A DNA stretch of 64,000 nt from Acidobacteriaceae bacterium (GCA_025462885.1 JAOAPN010000004.1:372001-436000); one strand, 5' to 3'. Counted from the first letter of the stretch, positions 10,801 through 18,725 are shown. Numbers and translations are program-made. Notes: generated from the sequence alone by a model not told the origin.

Positions 10801-11207
10801 TTACTCCGTTGGCTTCAGGAACCTCTCTGAATACCCCGTTCAACACTCAGGTAGCCAATCGCGTCAAGTCAGAGGTGGCAACTCTCGGTGGAATTGGTAA
10901 AACAGCAACATGGTTTGATACGTCTGCTTTTGCTCCAGTGACGACCGCCGCCTTCGGAACCGCAAGCCGTAACTCGTTGCGTGGTCCCAAAGGCGCTGGT
11001 TTGGATCTGGGTATCAGCAGAACCTTCGCAATCTTGGACACGGCGCACTTCGAAATTAAAGGAGATGCATTCAACCTGACGAACTCACCATTCTTCGCAA
11101 ATCCCGCAAACAATGTGTCCTCAAGCAACTTTGGCCAAATTACCGCGACAGCGGGCGGAGTTGCGGATGCACGTGTCCTGAGAGTCTCAGGAAGACTCAG
11201 CTTCTAA
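7839..11207 (+). CDS. TonB-dependent receptor, Oar-like, with N-terminal carboxypeptidase-regulatory-like domain
   Basis: The start at 7839 is chosen because AGAGGAAAC sits just before ATG and a clean signal peptide (about 1-29, ending VARSQ) follows, giving 1122 residues. Next comes a carboxypeptidase-regulatory-like domain (about 30-115: GTVVGNITD, PNATVVVTNKQTG, GIYQVQISAPGF). A plug domain follows (SRELSNLPIGGYGNYQSL, NSFTAEQGLAGGAAISVLTKSGTN), then a large outer-membrane barrel with NMTWSHAKHTIRFGLQ, QDQWQASRKLTLTYGLRWE and SVDPYPFSR, ending in SGRLSF. This is the typical acidobacterial receptor architecture; such proteins are thought to import or bind polymer-derived ligands. The substrate is not deducible. 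An MBL-fold hydrolase follows after a hairpin. Confidence 0.93.
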   Translation: MQNRFTNFLRVGLTLVALQFPACVARSQVLYGTVVGNITDVSSQSIPNATVVVTNKQTGVSATVSSSAAGNYEIHNLTPGIYQVQISAPGFASVAVDGLDVRANVTARTDEQLKVALAGQTIQVDASASELQTDSGVLHGQISSRELSNLPIGGYGNYQSLINLTPGATPSRYQNAVMDTPSRSLTTNINGASRTSNMTSVDGAAIQQVYLPHHTLYNPPTENIQSVDIVTNSFTAEQGLAGGAAISVLTKSGTNKFHGTLWEMHTNSAMAAKNYFYNKTYFAQAGDAPPKNILNQFGANVGGPILRNRLFFFSGFEGISQRQLYATITSVPTDAMRAGDFTGLGTIYDPITGNTDGTARKSFASQNRDGKNAIESGISPVANRVLALIPHANLPGTSNNYSVSGIDAIDRFSFDEKVSWQMSPKSSIFGKFSYLLAYVKAPSALGIGGGSGLISGGGSGYSRSNVYVGGLGFTHIFTPTLLLDANFGIGHNYVSVLESDYNTDLGTSLGIPGIGDGNGSGSYAPDPNQKGLPSFAVTGFETFGHTDGWNPEIRDDLTLTYVANMTWSHAKHTIRFGLQMMNNRMSEYQPQRGFGPVGGFTFTGGVTALNGGASANSANAFAQFLLGLPDSMGRSYQYLNPIIGREWQYGLYAQDQWQASRKLTLTYGLRWELYPIMVRVDGKGMERYDMTTNQVILGGVGSNPSGGGSTSSKLQFGSRMGLAYRLNEKTVFRGGYGISVDPYPFSRAMRDPYPVTIAQTVNANNSYQSAGNFVTGLPGFDTVAPVISNGLAQLPLTAYTKTLPAGTYRRGYIESWNVTVEQMLPWDLNLAVSYVGSQGIRQTAYIEANAGQTPGLGAAGQPLYAAFRRNAQTQVITPFGTTHYNALQASLKHPFKHGVLLTTAYTYAKSTDLNTDDDSTPLFNAVAYQYRNKAVSDFDRRHVFNLGATAELPFGRDHLLLKDPGIARAILGGWKVNALLSAYTGLPFTPLASGTSLNTPFNTQVANRVKSEVATLGGIGKTATWFDTSAFAPVTTAAFGTASRNSLRGPKGAGLDLGISRTFAILDTAHFEIKGDAFNLTNSPFFANPANNVSSSNFGQITATAGGVADARVLRVSGRLSF

Positions 11208-11211
11208 CCAA

Positions 11212-11249
11212 GAGCGCGGCCAACTCATCTCAGAGTAGCGGCCGCGCTC
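11212..11249 (+). terminator. Hairpin after TonB receptor
   Basis: Perfect 10-bp stem GAGCGCGGCC (11212-11221) and GGCCGCGCTC (11240-11249) with an 18-base loop, followed by ATTTCCC. It begins 5 bases after the receptor stop and resembles the hairpin after the first receptor gene in position and size. Confidence 0.6.
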
Positions 11250-11273
11250 ATTTCCCATATCAGGTGAAAATTG

Positions 11274-12560
11274 ATGTCACTCGACAGACGAGCATTTCTT
11301 AGTAGAGCTGCTGCCTCGCTTATTACGACACAGATCTCTCCCACACTTCTAAGCCAATCCGATTCCGCTGCACACTTAACTTTGTCCCCTTGGGAGCCGG
11401 GCTATCTCTACATCCACCACATCTCAACAGGCCGCGGAAGTTGCGCGTTACTTATCCTTCCTGACGCGACCACGATGATGATTGACGCCGGCTCAACGAT
11501 CACGGGTCTCGATCCAAAGGCGGACAAATTTTTGATAGACCCGCGCCCCAATGCCAGCCTGCGTCCTGGACAATGGATCGCCAGGTATACGCAAGAACAA
11601 CTGTTACAAGCAGGTCGGAATGAGATCGATTACTTCGTTCTCACCCACTTGCATGACGATCACTTCGGGACAGTTTGGCCAGGGCGATATGACATTTCTC
11701 CGCGCTCACAGTTTGGACCGTATCAGCTTGGCGGCATAACTGATGTGGCGGAGACGATCCCCGTTCGCAAGGTCATCGATCGTTGCTACCCCGACTATTC
11801 CTATCCTGCTCCAATCCCCGGTCCACAGTTCCCCAACTACCATGCATTCATCAAGAGTTTGCATGGCCGGGGAGGAACCGCAGAGCGGTTTGTTCCGGGT
11901 TCGGAGAGACAGATCACACTTAAGCGCGCTCCGGAACGTTATCCGGACTTCGACATTCGCAATCTTGCTGCTAACGGAGATGTTTGGACAGGCGTTGGTG
12001 ACGAAACCAAGGCGCACTTTCCACCATTGGAAACACTGAAGCCTGAAGACTATCCGTCGGAAAACAAGTGTTCGCTTGCTATACGTCTGCGATATGGCAA
12101 GTTCAGCTACTTCTCGGCCGGTGATCAGGACCATGAAGTGAGGAACGGTCGTTGGCCATGGGGCGACATTGAAGCTGTCACCGCACGAGCGTCCGGAAAG
12201 GTCCAGGTTGCGGTGGCAGATCACCACGGCTACATGAATGCGTGCGGCCCCGACTGGGTTCAGGCGCTTCAGCCGAAGGTCTTCGTGATAAACGGCTGGG
12301 ATTCGGCACACCCTACCATCAACGCTCTCGACAACATGCTTGACCAGGACCTTTACGCTGGACCTCGTCTGGTGTTCTCGACTGCTACGAAACCGGAGGC
12401 CGAGACTGCGATCCGTCGCATGTCCCAAATGGCGAGTAGAAATGGGCACGTGATTTTTCGAGTTCCGCCCGGCGGCAACTCATTCGAAGCATTCGTAAAA
12501 GATAGTTCAGTGCCCGACGGCGGGATCATCGCACACTTCGGGAGTTTCTTGTGTACATGA
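11274..12560 (+). CDS. Secreted metallo-beta-lactamase-fold hydrolase
   Basis: 428 residues; the ATG at 11274 is preferred over the TTG just before it because AGGTGA lies 8 bases upstream. The N-terminus has DRRAFLSRAAASL, an RR-containing, Tat-like signal, followed by the metallo-beta-lactamase fold. Key segments are MMIDAGST, the metal-binding THLHDDHFGTVW (HxHxDH) at about residue 123-134, LRYGKFSYFSAGDQDHE with the later metal aspartate, and VAVADHHGYMNACG carrying further histidines. The fold resembles ComEC/Rec2-type and other exported MBL hydrolases. The reaction is unknown. It follows a TonB receptor directly, so a role in processing the imported ligand is possible but unproven. Confidence 0.8.
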   Translation: MSLDRRAFLSRAAASLITTQISPTLLSQSDSAAHLTLSPWEPGYLYIHHISTGRGSCALLILPDATTMMIDAGSTITGLDPKADKFLIDPRPNASLRPGQWIARYTQEQLLQAGRNEIDYFVLTHLHDDHFGTVWPGRYDISPRSQFGPYQLGGITDVAETIPVRKVIDRCYPDYSYPAPIPGPQFPNYHAFIKSLHGRGGTAERFVPGSERQITLKRAPERYPDFDIRNLAANGDVWTGVGDETKAHFPPLETLKPEDYPSENKCSLAIRLRYGKFSYFSAGDQDHEVRNGRWPWGDIEAVTARASGKVQVAVADHHGYMNACGPDWVQALQPKVFVINGWDSAHPTINALDNMLDQDLYAGPRLVFSTATKPEAETAIRRMSQMASRNGHVIFRVPPGGNSFEAFVKDSSVPDGGIIAHFGSFLCT

Positions 12561-12868
12561 CTGAACTTAAACGTCTTGCCATGGTTGCAAGACGTCTGCT
12601 TGTCGCGACTTGGGAGGTAGCCTTCGTCGAAGCGCATCGAGTTTTTCTCCACAGTCGGAACATCAAAAAGGCGAATGCAGCCTTTCTCGCCGTTGTTGAT
12701 CAAGGTAGCCAGGGTTTGAAAGCTGCCGTGGAAGGCTCCCCTTATGCATAAAATGCGTCTTGAGCCAATACCGCGCAGGTGATCGGTTTTGCCAACTCAT
12801 CTTGCAGCAACACACTCGGCGTCAGCCAGGAAGCGAACTTTGAGGTCTTAAAAGCTTAGGGAGGTGCG
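12561..12868. other. Intergenic region with inverted repeat
   Basis: 308 bp. A perfect 9-bp inverted repeat ACGTCTTGC/GCAAGACGT (12571-12579 and 12587-12595) lies right after the MBL gene stop and may act as a terminator, though no T-run follows. A 66-codon open frame overlaps it but has no ribosome site or recognisable content. Nothing else is seen. Confidence 0.5.
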
Positions 12869-12970
12869 ATGCAATTTGTTCTGGGAGTCTTGCTCTTCGT
12901 TGTCGTCGTTGGCGCGATTGACGCCGGCGTACCTTGGCCTAGCTGTCGAGCGAAGGAGTCGAAGCGATGA
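12869..12970 (+). CDS. 33-residue hydrophobic small protein
   Basis: An ATG preceded by GGGAGGTGCG starts a 33-codon frame: a hydrophobic N-terminal stretch (FVLGVLLFVVVVGAID, about 3-18), then GVPWP and a short basic tail. Its TGA overlaps the ATG of the next gene by four bases (ATGA), which suggests translational coupling. It is a likely single-pass inner-membrane peptide of unknown function. The strong ribosome site, clear membrane segment and coupling support a real gene. Alternatively it is a leader that only feeds ribosomes into the downstream gene. Confidence 0.6.
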   Translation: MQFVLGVLLFVVVVGAIDAGVPWPSCRAKESKR

Positions 12971-13554
12971 TCGCCGGCCACTTTGGTTTCGCTGCCATAG
13001 TTAAATCGCGCGAGAAGAAGGTCCCGCTTTGGTCGCTCATGCTCGCGACTGTGTGGCTCGATATTGTCTTCATTCCACTGCTCGCGATGAAGATTGAGAC
13101 GTTTAAACCCGTGCCCGGCGCAACTGGGAGCTACGGTGGAAACTACATTTACGCAGACTACACACACTCGCTCCTTGGCGCGCTAGTGGTCTCAGCCGTA
13201 TTTGGGCTGTTTTTTGCGCCGCGATGGGGCAAACGATGCGCAGTTGTACTTGGATTGGTGTCTTTTTCCCATTGGGTCCTTGATCTCGTCGTCCATCGTC
13301 ACGACATGCCGCTGCTGCCAGGCAATCTCGGGAACCTCCCCAGACTCGGATTTGGTCTGTGGCAGTTCAAGACGGCTTCCGTGATAGTGGAATTGCTATT
13401 GGTCGTGTTGGGAGCTTGGTGCTATTGGCAGGCGGCAAATGCTGTCACCACGGCCGCACAGAGAGGCCGCAGCCGAGCCACGATTTCTGCCGTGTTGATT
13501 CTTCTTTGTGGGGTAGCGGTCCTCGCTATGGACGCAATGGGAACTTTTGGTTGA
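12967..13554 (+). CDS. Polytopic membrane protein, YdjM/DUF457-like
   Basis: 195 residues with about five hydrophobic segments (about 25-40, 58-80, 84-102, 130-150, 163-185). The N-terminal MIAGHFGFA, the YTHSLLGAL segment and SHWVLDLVVHRHDMPLLPG carry conserved histidines and aspartates on the inner side of helices. This pattern is seen in the predicted membrane-bound metal-dependent hydrolases related to YdjM and in widely distributed unnamed permease-like proteins. The start ATG overlaps the stop of the 33-residue gene. No substrate is known and catalysis is inference from the His/Asp pattern. Confidence 0.75.
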   Translation: MIAGHFGFAAIVKSREKKVPLWSLMLATVWLDIVFIPLLAMKIETFKPVPGATGSYGGNYIYADYTHSLLGALVVSAVFGLFFAPRWGKRCAVVLGLVSFSHWVLDLVVHRHDMPLLPGNLGNLPRLGFGLWQFKTASVIVELLLVVLGAWCYWQAANAVTTAAQRGRSRATISAVLILLCGVAVLAMDAMGTFG

Positions 13555-14123
13555 GCCGAGATTTCCGGTAGCAATTTCTCTTATCGAACCCACGACCTTT
13601 GCCGAAAAGCAGAGGTGTGGACAGAGGTCTCTAGGGCAGAGGACTTGGGTGCAATAAGGGTGCTATGATCGTTCCGAGGTGTTCCTAACGGCGCTGAAAA
13701 GGGCCATCCGTTCCGCGTTATTTCAATACGTTACGAGAATCCTGTTCACTGTCACGGCAGCGACCCAACAAGTTCGAGCGAGGCATGCTGACTGCTTCCC
13801 GGCGATGTTCGGTACCAGCCCAGAGGTCCTGAAAAGGTCCAATAAGGGGAAAAACGCGTGTGAAACGTCGTGTAGGGTGCGGTCCGTACTACGTAGTTTC
13901 AATGAGTTGTGTTATGTTGCCGTAATGCATAGGAAGCAATCATCGGACCCAGCGCCTATTATTAACCGAAGGGTTGTAATCGATAATGAAAAAGCATAGT
14001 GCGCCCGGATAGTCGTCTCTGTAGGGTGCTCAAGGTGGCCTATAAGCGGTTTGCTACGGAGTCAAAGGTTCGAGCAATGTCGAGTCGGGAACAGTGCACT
14101 TGTTTTTGGGGGAACAAGAAATT
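13555..14123. other. Gene-free region beside integrase
   Basis: 569 bp with two short open frames (13679-13999 and one running into the antisense of the integrase) that lack ribosome sites and recognisable sequence. At about 13577-13615 the minus strand reads like a degenerate tRNA 3' half (GGTCGTGGGTTCGATA), possibly an old attachment-site remnant. Base composition is AT-richer than the housekeeping part of the window. No other feature is visible. Confidence 0.4.
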
Positions 14124-15392
14124 TCATGCGGAGAGGACATGGTCCAACGCTCGAGAAAACTTTGCTGCCTGTGAGCGAGCGCCTTTTGCTCGCGCTGAGG
14201 TACCGCGTTGCGTTTCGGCTTCGGCGACCCATGTCCCTTTTACTAGGGTGTCTAGCCGATCCTGCCTGGCCTTCACCCACTTCGCGTAATACTTCTCGGT
14301 CGTCTTGATGGACTCGTGACCGAGCAGCTTGCTCACCTCTTCGAGAGGTACACCTTTTTCGAGTAGAGATACAGCAAATGTGTCTCTCAGTTGGTGAGGA
14401 TGACCGTTCGGTTGTCCCGCGGCTCTGAAAACTTGCCTCAAGTCATGTTGCCAGTTGGTGACGGCTGTCTGAGGTTTCCCGGTCCCTGTATTCCAGAACA
14501 CATACTTCGGGTTGTCGTTCAACATCATTGCGGTTTTAACCTCAGCCGCTACATCAGGAGGGATCGGTACAGATACGTGCGTGCCCGTCTTCTGACGGTC
14601 GGTGACGATCCGATGGAGTTCGGCTTTGCGCTCCCACTTCAGCTCGTCCCTCTCCAGGGTCACCGTATCACGGATTGCAAGACCGCTATATCGCATCAGA
14701 CGAATGAGCGCATGGACTCGCGTTGCCTTCGTCCCAGAGAACTCACTTTGCACGGCCTTCAGCAGTTTTTGATATTGCTTCTCTGTCAGCGGGAGGGTGG
14801 GGGCTTCGTCGATCTTAATAGCGGAGAGCTTCGGTACGCGGTCAATCAATTGCAATTCATAGCAGTACCGCAGAAACGCCCTCAAACGCTCTTGCACCTT
14901 GGCGCGGGTCGTAGATGAAGGGTAGAGGTGTTCCCATCCAGAGCGAAACTCCGTCAGGTCATCCAGCCCAATCTCGCGGGGAAAGAATTTAGACCGCTGC
15001 CCTATAAAGTCACCGAACCTGCCTAACTCACGCTCGTATTTTTTGAGGACTCCGCCGTCTAGCCCTTGCGACCGTTTGTCGCTGAGAAAGAGTTCAACCG
15101 CCCGCTCGATTGTCTTGCCGGACTGCGATTCGAGCTTGACGGCCTCGGCTGGTTGTGTGAGATCAGCAGCCCGAAACCGTGCCTCGATCTCGTGCCGCCT
15201 CTCCTCTGCGACAGACCATGTGCGAGTCTTTGCTGCTTGTCGGAATTGTTGACCACCGTATGTCCAGCGGAGATGTTTGGAGCATTTGCAGTTCCTGTAA
15301 AATTCGTCGCCTGCGCGAGGACAGTCGGCTCCGTGCCGCACAAAGATAGAGATTGAAGGGATCGGGAAGATGGGGACGGTTCGAAGATTCAT
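14124..15392 (-). CDS. Tyrosine-type site-specific integrase
   Basis: 422 residues. The N-terminus has SIFVRHGADC and FYRNCKCSKHLRW, a cysteine/histidine-rich arm-binding start frequent in acidobacterial integrases. A SAM-like core-binding domain spans about 92-185, and the catalytic domain follows: R241 in SGLAIRD, H333-x-x-R336 in HQLRD, H358 in LLGHES and the nucleophile Y368/Y369 in KYYAKW. All catalytic elements are present, so the enzyme should be active. It would insert or excise DNA at a tRNA-type attachment site. It is transcribed away from tRNA-Cys, 113 bp off, with direct repeats and a dyad in between. No other phage or conjugation genes lie nearby, so the element may be minimal or decayed. 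Confidence 0.93.
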   Translation of the reverse strand: MNLRTVPIFPIPSISIFVRHGADCPRAGDEFYRNCKCSKHLRWTYGGQQFRQAAKTRTWSVAEERRHEIEARFRAADLTQPAEAVKLESQSGKTIERAVELFLSDKRSQGLDGGVLKKYERELGRFGDFIGQRSKFFPREIGLDDLTEFRSGWEHLYPSSTTRAKVQERLRAFLRYCYELQLIDRVPKLSAIKIDEAPTLPLTEKQYQKLLKAVQSEFSGTKATRVHALIRLMRYSGLAIRDTVTLERDELKWERKAELHRIVTDRQKTGTHVSVPIPPDVAAEVKTAMMLNDNPKYVFWNTGTGKPQTAVTNWQHDLRQVFRAAGQPNGHPHQLRDTFAVSLLEKGVPLEEVSKLLGHESIKTTEKYYAKWVKARQDRLDTLVKGTWVAEAETQRGTSARAKGARSQAAKFSRALDHVLSA

Positions 15393-15409
15393 AGCTCTCT
15401 TGCGCCTCT

Positions 15410-15434
15410 CGTTTTCGGGTGAAGACCGAAAACG
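15410..15434. promoter_or_regulatory. Inverted repeat upstream of integrase
   Basis: Perfect 9-bp dyad CGTTTTCGG-gtgaaga-CCGAAAACG, 18 bases before the integrase start codon. It could be an operator, an arm-type integrase site or an mRNA hairpin over the leader. Confidence 0.45.
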
Positions 15435-15455
15435 TTAGCACAAAATTAGCACAAA
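15435..15455. repeat. Tandem 10-mer TTAGCACAAA, integrase arm-site candidate
   Basis: TTAGCACAAA occurs at 15435-15444 and 15446-15455, an 11-base spacing (one helical turn), between the integrase and tRNA-Cys. Short direct repeats at helical spacing next to an attachment tRNA are typical of arm-type binding sites. Confidence 0.45.
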
Positions 15456-15504
15456 TCTTAAGAACTAGCCGTTTTGCTATTGATTCTAAAGGAGTAAATT
15501 TTGG

Positions 15505-15576
15505 AGGCGCGGGTCGGGATCGAACCGACGCATAAAGGTTTTGCAGACCTCTCCCTTACCACTTGGGTACCGCGCC
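15505..15576 (-). tRNA. tRNA-Cys (GCA)
   Basis: On the minus strand the 72-base sequence folds as a cloverleaf. The acceptor stem is GGCGCGG/CCGCGCC, the D-arm CCC-AAGTGGTAA-GGG, the anticodon arm GAGGT-CTGCAAA-ACCTT with anticodon GCA, and the T-arm GTCGG-TTCGATC-CCGAC. The discriminator is U, as in other tRNA-Cys. CCA is not encoded in full. It is the likely insertion target of the neighbouring integrase. Confidence 0.96.
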
Positions 15577-15711
15577 TCGCGGTGGCCACTGGAGCGCAGC
15601 CCTGTGAATCGCAGACGAAGTGCGGTTGCACCGTGTCGCCGACTACAGAATCACCCAATGCGGACTCAAACCCGCTCACAAAATAAATCCAGGGGATTGA
15701 GACGATTGAGT

Positions 15712-15786
15712 TGGAGCGGGAGACCGGGGTCGAACCGGCGACATCTTCCTTGGCAAGGAAGCACTCTACCACTGAGCTACTCCCGC
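15712..15786 (-). tRNA. tRNA-Gly (GCC)
   Basis: 75 bases including an encoded CCA on the minus strand. The acceptor stem is GCGGGAG/CTCCCGC, the anticodon arm CTTCC-TTGCCAA-GGAAG with anticodon GCC, and the T-arm GCCGG-TTCGACC-CCGGT. It lies 135 bp upstream of tRNA-Cys and is probably co-transcribed with it. Confidence 0.97.
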
Positions 15787-15973
15787 TCACACATTTACGA
15801 GTATAGCGGGGTGTGGGGGTAAGGTCAACGCGAGGGTTCACTTACTACTCTGCCACCGCAGAGTCCCATGCCAGTAAGTAGTGCAGGTTGGCAGGTTGCC
15901 GCGTTCGGTCAAAGGTGCATCTACAGGTATAGAGATGTTTTCTCCCCAAAACGCCTTGGGGAGGTGGGCCTTT

Positions 15974-16744
15974 ATGAACACCAGTCGATCTGAGTCGTCG
16001 GAACAGGTGAAACAAGAAAATGCGCTACGGCGGCTGGAGAAACTGGCTGCCGTCGGCCAGGAGGCTTCGACGATTGCGCACGAGATTAACAATCCTCTCG
16101 AATCGCTGACAAACCTGCTCTACCTGATCAAACTCTCAGATTCGATGGACGAAGTGAAGGAGTATGTTTCGATCGCGCAACAGGAATTGGCGCGCATCAC
16201 AGAGATTACAGTTCAAACCCTGCGATTCCACCGGCAGGCAAGCCGGCCCGTCAACATGGACTGCGCGGAGCTGGCGCAGAACGTGATGGCGCTGTATTCA
16301 GGACGGATGCTGCTGCGGAAAGTGGATATGGAGTGGCGTCTCCGGGACGCTCCGCGGATTACTTGCCTCGAGGGCGAGATACGCCAGGTCTTGAACAACC
16401 TGGTCCGGAACGCGTTGGATGCTATGAGTGGACGTGGCCGCTTGATGATACGAGTCAATCCTAGCTGCGAACTGCTGGGGCATCGCTCTGGAGTGAGGAT
16501 TACTGTGGCGGACACAGGTGAAGGAATTTCGCCGGAGATGACGGGGCGTCTCTTCGCGCTGTTCCAAACGACGAAGGAACAGACCGGGACTGGCCTTGGA
16601 CTCTGGGTAAGCCGGGGCATCGTGGAGAAGCACGGGGGCACGATTCGGGTACGGTCGCGGCGCGCGAAGGAGGCAGGAGGTGCGAGCGGAACGGTATTCG
16701 CTGTATGGCTGCCGGTGGAGTGCGCGCCCGGCCTGGAATGCTGA
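15974..16744 (+). CDS. Soluble sensor histidine kinase (HisKA-HATPase)
   Basis: The start at 15974 is chosen for GGGGAGGTGGG upstream, giving 256 residues; an earlier ATG at 15881 lacks such a site. There is no sensor or membrane domain: after about 20 residues the HisKA domain begins with the phosphoacceptor H36 in STIAHEINNPLESL. The ATPase domain follows with an N-box (NNLVRNALDAMSG), G1 box (DTGEGIS), F-box-like LFALFQTTK and G2 box (GTGLGLW). The short form resembles the kinase cores of NtrB-like or PAS-linked kinases. No response regulator gene is adjacent. It is convergent with the secretin gene, only 13 bp apart. Signal and partner are unknown. Confidence 0.88.
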   Translation: MNTSRSESSEQVKQENALRRLEKLAAVGQEASTIAHEINNPLESLTNLLYLIKLSDSMDEVKEYVSIAQQELARITEITVQTLRFHRQASRPVNMDCAELAQNVMALYSGRMLLRKVDMEWRLRDAPRITCLEGEIRQVLNNLVRNALDAMSGRGRLMIRVNPSCELLGHRSGVRITVADTGEGISPEMTGRLFALFQTTKEQTGTGLGLWVSRGIVEKHGGTIRVRSRRAKEAGGASGTVFAVWLPVECAPGLEC

Positions 16745-16757
16745 CTCAGCTCTAGCG

Positions 16758-18725
16758 TCAGTCCTGCTGGGCCGGTAGATTGATGGCGATCCGTGGGCCG
16801 GAAATGATGTCCGAGCGCTGGCGAACGATGTGTGGGGTAATCAAAAGAACTAAATCGCTGGAGTCGAGTTCAGTGGTTTTATCGGCTGCCGCTGCCTGAA
16901 AGCCGGGGAGTTCGCCGAGACCGGGAAGACCTGATACGGCTCCTGATTCAGTCTTGTTCAGGCTACTGACCATCATGGCTGTCTGTCCGTCGGGAATCGT
17001 GATGTTCGACGTGAAGAGACGGCTGCTCAGAACCGGGATATTGTTCGCACTGCCGCCTGCAAGGGACTGAATCTTGAGTTCAAGCTGGAACGCAACGTTG
17101 TGGGACTTCTGGACCGTGGGGGTAGCCTTCAGAGTGATCCCGAGATCTTCATACTGAATCTGGGGAATCGTGGTCGAGGAACCGGTGCCGAGATATTGGG
17201 AGAGCAGACTCGCCGCGCTGACTCCATTGATGGTGACTCCGGCGAGTGCGGCGGTCGTCGTGGAGGAGCTGCCGAAAGAGTACGTCGAAGTCGTGATGGG
17301 ATAGCGACTGCCCGCGCGGAAGATGGCGGACTGACGGTCGCCGACGCGGATGTGAATATCATCGAGAATGCGGGTATCGCTGGAGTTCAGGGCGAGCGAG
17401 AACGTCGGGGTGGCGTTGGTTGTGACGCCGGTCATGGTCAGGCCGCCACCGAAGAAGCCGATGGTATTTGAAAGCAGCGTGCTGGTGACGAGGCCGGAGG
17501 CGATCAGGGCGAGGGCGATCGTCGTGTCGCTGGACCCGGCGGGCACCAGGCCCTGGGCGACGGCCTGGTTGACGAGAGTCTGATTGGCGGAGACGAGGTT
17601 GTGTGCTTCGCCCTCCACGTTATAGATGCCGATCTGCTGCGGAACCTGGACGCCGATGTTGCGCGTACGGGTCTTGTCGACGGAATAGAGTTTGACGTCG
17701 AGCATCACCTCCGCCCCGCCGTCGATAAGATCGGCGAGCGTCTTGTTCATCGCGGTGATGACGGACTCGGGAGCACGGACGACCATCGCGCCGAGGTTAT
17801 TCTGTACCGTCACCTGCTTCAGATCGAAGATGCTGCGGATGGCGGCGCTGAGGTCGTTACGCTGTTCCACGGTGAATGCGGGAAGATAGATTGTCTCTTC
17901 GACCTGGCGCTCCAGACGCTGCCGGTTGGCGGGCGTGTCCTTCGCGATCAGGACGCTGTGGGCGTCGAGGGGCACGCTGAAAAGACGGGCCATCTCGAAG
18001 AGGATGGGCGTGGCCTCGTCGTAGGTGGTGTTGTCCAGGTCGAAGCGAAGGCTGAGCGGAACAACGGAAGCATCGAAGACCGGCCGGATACCATAGGAGT
18101 TGGTGACGCGGGTAAGAACCTGCTGGATATCTTCGTGCAGGTGAAAGCTCTGTGTTCCGGCAGTTGGAGCGAGAACGATGGGCTGGCTGAAGGCGACATC
18201 GGTACGGGCCGGAGTGAAGCTTGCGGGAAGCGGCCCGGGGTCGGCAAAGTGCTGGCTCACAATCGCGTTCTGCGGATCGAGGGTGCGGGCCTGGGCAAGC
18301 AGAGCGTCGGCGTCGGTGTTGTGGCCGAGGAGCCGTGCTTTTCCGGCCTGCTGGACGAGGTCGGTGACGCGGTGCTCCCGAGTGAGAGCGAGGGCCTGAA
18401 CATAGTCCGGATTGCGCGGGTTCAGGCTGGCCGCTTTGGTGAACTGCGTCTCCGCGACGGCGAGATTATTGTGATCGAGCGCACGAGCCCCTTCGAGGTA
18501 TGCGTCGGCCGCCGCCTGGGACGAGCGGCGCGTCTTCGCTGGCGTAAGGGAGTCAGCGGGGGTGGGGTTTGAAGTCTGAGTGCTGGTGGCTGGAGTCTCT
18601 TGCGCGAACGAGTTCGAAGCAGGGAAGAGAAGGCCCAGCGCAAAGGCGGAAGGGAGCAGGATACCCATCCAGGGACGCGGAGCGAGGCGAATCGCGGTAC
18701 GGCGGGATGGAGTGTCGAGCTTCAT
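16758..18725 (-). CDS. Secretin-domain outer-membrane protein with N-terminal TPR (GspD/PilQ family)
   Basis: The ATG at 18725 (655 residues) is chosen because a signal peptide follows and the longer frame would overlap the upstream gene by 41 bases. After the signal (about 20-42) comes a TPR stretch (about 65-140: AAADAYLEGARALDHNNLAVAE). Secretin N-domains follow (LSFRFDLDNTTYDEA; VTVQNNLGAMVVRAP), then the C-terminal secretin barrel with NITIPDGQTAMMVSSL, GLPGLGELPGFQ and DLVLLITPHIV. The central N-domain region is Ser/Thr/Gly-rich. Such TPR-secretins form outer-membrane channels of type II secretion or type IV pili. No other secretion genes are adjacent here; a prepilin peptidase lies 30 kb away. 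It is probably expressed with the Fis-like gene upstream. Confidence 0.88.
   Translation of the reverse strand: MKLDTPSRRTAIRLAPRPWMGILLPSAFALGLLFPASNSFAQETPATSTQTSNPTPADSLTPAKTRRSSQAAADAYLEGARALDHNNLAVAETQFTKAASLNPRNPDYVQALALTREHRVTDLVQQAGKARLLGHNTDADALLAQARTLDPQNAIVSQHFADPGPLPASFTPARTDVAFSQPIVLAPTAGTQSFHLHEDIQQVLTRVTNSYGIRPVFDASVVPLSLRFDLDNTTYDEATPILFEMARLFSVPLDAHSVLIAKDTPANRQRLERQVEETIYLPAFTVEQRNDLSAAIRSIFDLKQVTVQNNLGAMVVRAPESVITAMNKTLADLIDGGAEVMLDVKLYSVDKTRTRNIGVQVPQQIGIYNVEGEAHNLVSANQTLVNQAVAQGLVPAGSSDTTIALALIASGLVTSTLLSNTIGFFGGGLTMTGVTTNATPTFSLALNSSDTRILDDIHIRVGDRQSAIFRAGSRYPITTSTYSFGSSSTTTAALAGVTINGVSAASLLSQYLGTGSSTTIPQIQYEDLGITLKATPTVQKSHNVAFQLELKIQSLAGGSANNIPVLSSRLFTSNITIPDGQTAMMVSSLNKTESGAVSGLPGLGELPGFQAAAADKTTELDSSDLVLLITPHIVRQRSDIISGPRIAINLPAQQD

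Noticed and set aside
13679..13999. 106-codon frame near the integrase
   Set aside because: No ribosome site, no hydrophobic or family pattern; AT-richer non-coding DNA.
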